Source: Gavia stellata
Taxonomy: Eukaryota; Chordata; Aves; Gaviiformes; Gaviidae
Assembly (NCBI RefSeq): GCF_030936135.1
Contig: NC_082604.1
Coordinates: forward strand, 7,261,001 to 7,325,000
Direction of reading: 5' to 3'
DNA length: 64,000 nucleotides
The notes under the pieces were generated by a model. It had not been told where the DNA came from. It searched no databases and worked only from the letters and a program-made list of their open reading frames with translations. Within the stretch, counting starts at the first letter, position 1, and each line of letters opens with the position of its first letter. Shown here piece by piece: positions 60,330 through 64,000 of the stretch. The position numbers were made by a program, and so were the translations under genes.

Positions 60330-60500
60330 TGCTTAAAGTGGATTAATTAATTGACCTCAGTTCCCAAGTTATTCACAATCAGGAGGCTTTCAAGTTAACT
60401 AACTTAAAGGTAGTTTAAAGCACTTAAATTCTAAAAAGAATTCCTACACATCATTTTAATGCCATTAAAGTAATTTGTTTTAAATTCACATCTTCACTTA
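60330..60500. promoter_or_regulatory. AT-rich candidate conserved element
   Basis: AT-rich but non-repetitive sequence with GGATTAATTAATTGACC and several TTTAAA/CATTTTAATG words. It is typical of homeodomain-bound conserved non-coding elements near developmental genes. This rests on appearance only. Confidence 0.25.
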
Positions 60501-60869
60501 ATTTGTTGTGGGGTTTTTTTAAGCCTTCCTTTGTAAATGGCTGTGAAGGCAACATTGAAAAGGAGTTTGGATAAGTAAACTTGTCATTTTTAAAGTAAAC
60601 AAAGAAAATGTTTAATATCAGCAAGTGTTCCCAGATCATTTCATGAGGGCTCTACAAGCAAGCTTTGAAAATGTGCTGGTTTTTTAAGCAAATGTCAGTA
60701 CGACAGCAAGAAACTTGTCAAATCGGAATGCTCCCCCGCAGGTATTTGGCCCCCAGTGTAATACATACAAGCTCCTGAAAGTGCTTGCAGGTATTCCAGG
60801 CTTCTCAGGAGTTTAAGCGAAACTGAATGTTGTTGCCCAAAGAATCAGATAAAAATAATGAGAATAAAG

Positions 60870-61140
60870 TAAGGTGTCCGAGCCCTGCCAAGCCACCCCT
60901 GGAGCCCAGGAGAGCAGGGGGTGTGCTGAAGGGAGCTCCCAGCCCTCGCAGCAGCGGAGTGGGGGGCGGAGGGGAGCAGAGCCGCTTGGCCCTGGTGCTC
61001 AGCAGGACGGGGGGCTCACTCGCTCCCACGGAGAGCTGAGGCAGAGGACGACCGGGGTCCCGCTGCCCCATCCCTGAGCTCGCTGCTGCCTGGCTGTGCT
61101 GCCCGTGCCTAAGGCAGGTCTGACTGCCAGAGTCCGGATG
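60870..61140. other. Small GC-rich patch upstream of FOXL2
   Basis: About 270 bases of raised GC with G-rich runs (GTGGGGGGCGGAGGGGAGCA). CpG density is modest. No promoter elements or coding exon are recognised. Confidence 0.4.
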
Positions 61141-63079
61141 AAAGCAGGTGCAAGTGTGTGTGTTTCTACCTGCTGAATGCTGCGGCACGGACATCCTCCT
61201 CCTGTCTGTCTGGCAGCAGTTTTGTAGGAAAACAGGCCTACCGGTACGGATCCTTCGACGGTTACTGAAGTGTACTAAATTCACCACTATCGGCTTTTTT
61301 TGTTGTGGTTGGAATTTTTATCTACTGTGAAAAACCATCTCCCATTGCTTCTCTTTTCTCAGCTGTTGCTTAAAAATAAACGGTTTGTGTTGATTAAGGC
61401 CTATTACTTGTCAACTAGCTTCAAGTTTAGGTGCCTTGTAACACCTCATGTTAACAGGAAACACCTCAGCTCTTATTGTGAAATATTGCAAGCCTAAAAG
61501 CTTAAATAAGGTATACAGGAGATAAGTTATTTATTCAGACTTCAGTATTTGTCATACTTGCTTGCATTAACAATAGTAAACTGCAAAAGCAGACCGCAAC
61601 AGCCGGTGTGACAGGCAGCGAGACAGCTTTGCAGAACACACTCTGCAGAAGGCTTTTCTGAAACGTGACTGCAATACTGCTGCAGTCCTCTCGGCCCTCT
61701 TCAGATTGAAACGTAATCAAAATAAACACGGATCACACCTCTAGATGAGGCCTCAAAAGCAGCTGATTTTAACTTTATATTCCTTTATGCGGAACTGTTA
61801 CCCGTATCTGAATATACGAATGACACCTAGAGAACACCACAATCTAGATGCTGCTCCCTAACCCAGCTTGTTTCCCACTTTCCACTTACAGAATGAAGAC
61901 GCGATGCCCTTCATTTGCTGCTACAGCTGCCCTAAGTGCTGTGTGAACACTCTTAACTGTCCTTCCTCTGGCAGACCTGGCCGGAGTTTGACCAATAATA
62001 TCAGCCCTCCACTCACACAGAAAAACAACTCCAAACCAAGATGCGCATTTTGTCTGTGAGATTCTAACTTCATTGCTTATTGCTTTACAATAGCTAAAAA
62101 AATAATAATCCAGATTTACATACTCTTTAGAAACAACGGTAAAAAAAAGCAGCCAACCTATTACTGATACTCTGTTGCCATTGCATTCCCCTGCTTTCAT
62201 AGGACAACTTAACTACGTAAAGCCCATGCACAGCGTAATTCAGTGAACTGAAAAAGAAGAACCTCCACACTATTATTAGATTTCATCTACATATTAGGTT
62301 TCACCTGCCTATTCCTCATTTGAGAACAGGGCTACACACAGACACCACAGCTCCAGAGTAAATAATTACAATAGAAAATGTTTGTCCCAGAGCCTGCACT
62401 TAACAGTCACAAGAATAACAGTTACTACACAATTTAGTATGTGAAGGAAGAACTTGATACACAGAAAGACACTCTTTAACTGGCCGTGTTTTCTAGCTAG
62501 ACAAGCTTTTTTTAAAAGAACATAACTAGAACTGGAAGCCAGAAGAGAAGGCGTACTGCATTTCCTGGATATTCCGTAGTCTACAGAAAGAGTTCACTGG
62601 AACCTTTAAAGCAGTATTAAGACAAACTAAAACAAAACAAGAGCATCTGTAGGTTAAGCACCAATATAACATTTATTTTATCTCAAATAAATTTAACCTG
62701 ATCAAAAAGCTATTTAAAATGCAAGAGAAATTATTATGGAAACGTTCTTTGTTGCTTATATTATAATGAAAATAGTATTTGTTGTCTTTCAGTGCTTTGT
62801 ATACATCCTGGGAACATAACACAGCTAACAGATTATGGAAAACAGAAGCACTGAGTTTCTTTGCTGTCAAAACTGTACTCCTATTCAAAGCAGGGACTTC
62901 ATTACAAAGCTATTTTCAGTGGGCGTTAAACTGCTTGAATGGAAACAAGTAAATACTCCTATTTGTGTTGCACTCACGTAGTAGCACAAAACAGTGCAAG
63001 AGGAAAAAAGGCTGGAGGCACACTTATAACTCCAAAGCCCTCGCATCAATCTAAGTTTGAGGTTAAATGTGCTCTGCTG
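61141..63079. other. Intergenic AT-rich DNA, no gene seen
   Basis: Short open frames only, none recognisable. No repeat element identified. Confidence 0.5.
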
Positions 63080-63107
63080 CAAAATCCACTTTTGAAAGTG
63101 GATTTTG
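63080..63107. other. Perfect inverted repeat, 13-bp arms, 2-base loop
   Basis: CAAAATCCACTTT and AAAGTGGATTTTG flank TG. The arms are fully complementary, so the site can form a cruciform. It is not part of any recognised transposon terminal repeat. Confidence 0.85.
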
Positions 63108-63435
63108 AGCTTTTTGAAAGCCCACGTCTCTTGCCTAGACACGCATGCAGGCAGTGCTGGCACCAGAATCAGGCAGCAGTGACTACTTTGGAAATGTCAC
63201 CCCTCATGTGAACCGCAAATGCTTTTTCAGGATAAAATAATTCAGGATGCGAGTAGTTCCTGATCACATGGATTTTCTGATACGGATAGAAATTAAAGAA
63301 CGAGCTTCTTTTCATCACACACAGTTTTCTCCAGGTCCCTCACACACAGATGAATCAAGCTGGGACTGCAGTTCACTTGCTCTTGCTTTAAATTTGTCTG
63401 ACAGATTGCTTGCTACCTCTGGCTTTTGTAAGGCT

Positions 63436-63471
63436 GAAAGAGAAATTTCTCTTTCCACCGAGAAAGAGAAA
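63436..63471. promoter_or_regulatory. Palindrome with three ISRE-like GAAANNGAAA motifs
   Basis: GAAAGAGAAATTTCTCTTTC (63,436-63,455) is a perfect 20-bp palindrome, giving GAAANNGAAA on both strands. A third copy, GAAAGAGAAATC, follows at 63,462-63,473. GAAANNGAAA is the IRF-binding core of interferon-stimulated response elements. Function is inferred from motif only. Confidence 0.4.
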
Positions 63472-64000
63472 TCTCAGCGTCACTAAAGCAAATGGAAATT
63501 TACTGTTGACTTTACAAGGTCCAGGTTTACATAAGTCTTAACAGCAACTAAAATGACAAGAAATTACTATTTCTACAAAAATCAAAGCTCAGAATAATTC
63601 ACTGAAGGGCAGTAGTTTCATGTAGGTAAGAGCCTAATCAGATGCTTACAAGGATGTATGACAACTGCTGTAAAAAGGCTGGGTTTTTTTTAAATAAGTA
63701 TCAATGCCACAAAACTGTTCCCTTCTCAAGAAAATATTTTAAAAAAATATAAGTTATTTTGGAGCAAAATACTATTTGAAGTAATTAAATGTATACATGG
63801 TATATCAGTAAGACATTTAAACCCCACAATTATCAGATATTTCCCATTGAAAAATATAACAGTAGATGAAGAAGCATCTAACATTTCATACACGTATAAC
63901 AAAGGTATTCAACATCAGTTTCCCTGAGTATGTTATTGTTAGAGGCAGAAAAACATCACTTCATTCTCCACTTTTGAAGTAAAAAGTTTATTCTCTATAT

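Noticed and set aside
1..64000. CRISPR arrays, phage, operons or bacterial-type systems
   Set aside because: No spaced repeats, no gene clusters and no prokaryotic gene structure. The DNA is clearly vertebrate nuclear.

Overview
The window looks like single-copy nuclear DNA from a bird. It has one intact vertebrate developmental gene, long AT-rich intergenic stretches, very large CpG-rich blocks, and a 3' end fragment of a chicken-repeat-1 (CR1) retroposon at about 31,850-32,040. No operon, phage, plasmid, CRISPR or bacterial-type gene organisation is visible. The only protein-coding gene I can name with confidence is FOXL2, on the minus strand at 45,464-46,378. It is a single-exon forkhead transcription factor of 304 residues. 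It has the full DNA-binding domain and lacks the polyalanine tract found in mammalian FOXL2.

Layout. 1-11.5 kb: AT-rich intergenic DNA with weak old-repeat traces and one exon-like segment. 11.5-12.8 kb: a CpG-rich block with strong minus-strand splice donors. 12.8-23.4 kb: AT-rich DNA with an exon-like segment open in one frame, a nuclear-receptor-type site and old repeat remnants. 23.4-24.1 kb: an isolated dense CpG island with a CTCF-like motif. 24.1-35.6 kb: intergenic DNA with the CR1 copy, a pyrimidine tract, and at the end a 259-codon open frame of unknown status. 35.6-44.3 kb: discontinuous, very GC-rich DNA lying 3' of FOXL2. 44.29-45.46 kb: the inferred FOXL2 3' UTR, with an AT-rich distal half. 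45.46-46.38 kb: FOXL2. 46.4-51.1 kb: GC-rich upstream/promoter territory. 51.1-64 kb: AT-rich upstream intergenic DNA with several candidate regulatory elements.

Interpretation. The layout is that of a developmental-regulator locus: one intronless transcription factor in the middle of about 15 kb of CpG-rich DNA (roughly 36.5-51.1 kb), flanked by gene-poor DNA. In mammals, and I believe in birds, PIK3CB lies 3' of FOXL2 on the same strand and MRPS22/COPB2 lie on the 5' side. On that basis the CpG blocks near 12 and 24 kb could be promoters or 5' non-coding exons of a left-hand neighbour, but I could not recognise any PIK3CB coding exon. Most long open frames in the GC-rich DNA appear to be chance frames in stop-poor sequence. 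I found no convincing new biological system. The most checkable novelties are two exon-like segments (2,570-2,628 and 18,540-18,638), the 259-codon frame at 35,031, AT-rich islands inside the CpG-rich block, and a triple ISRE-like palindrome at 63,436-63,471.
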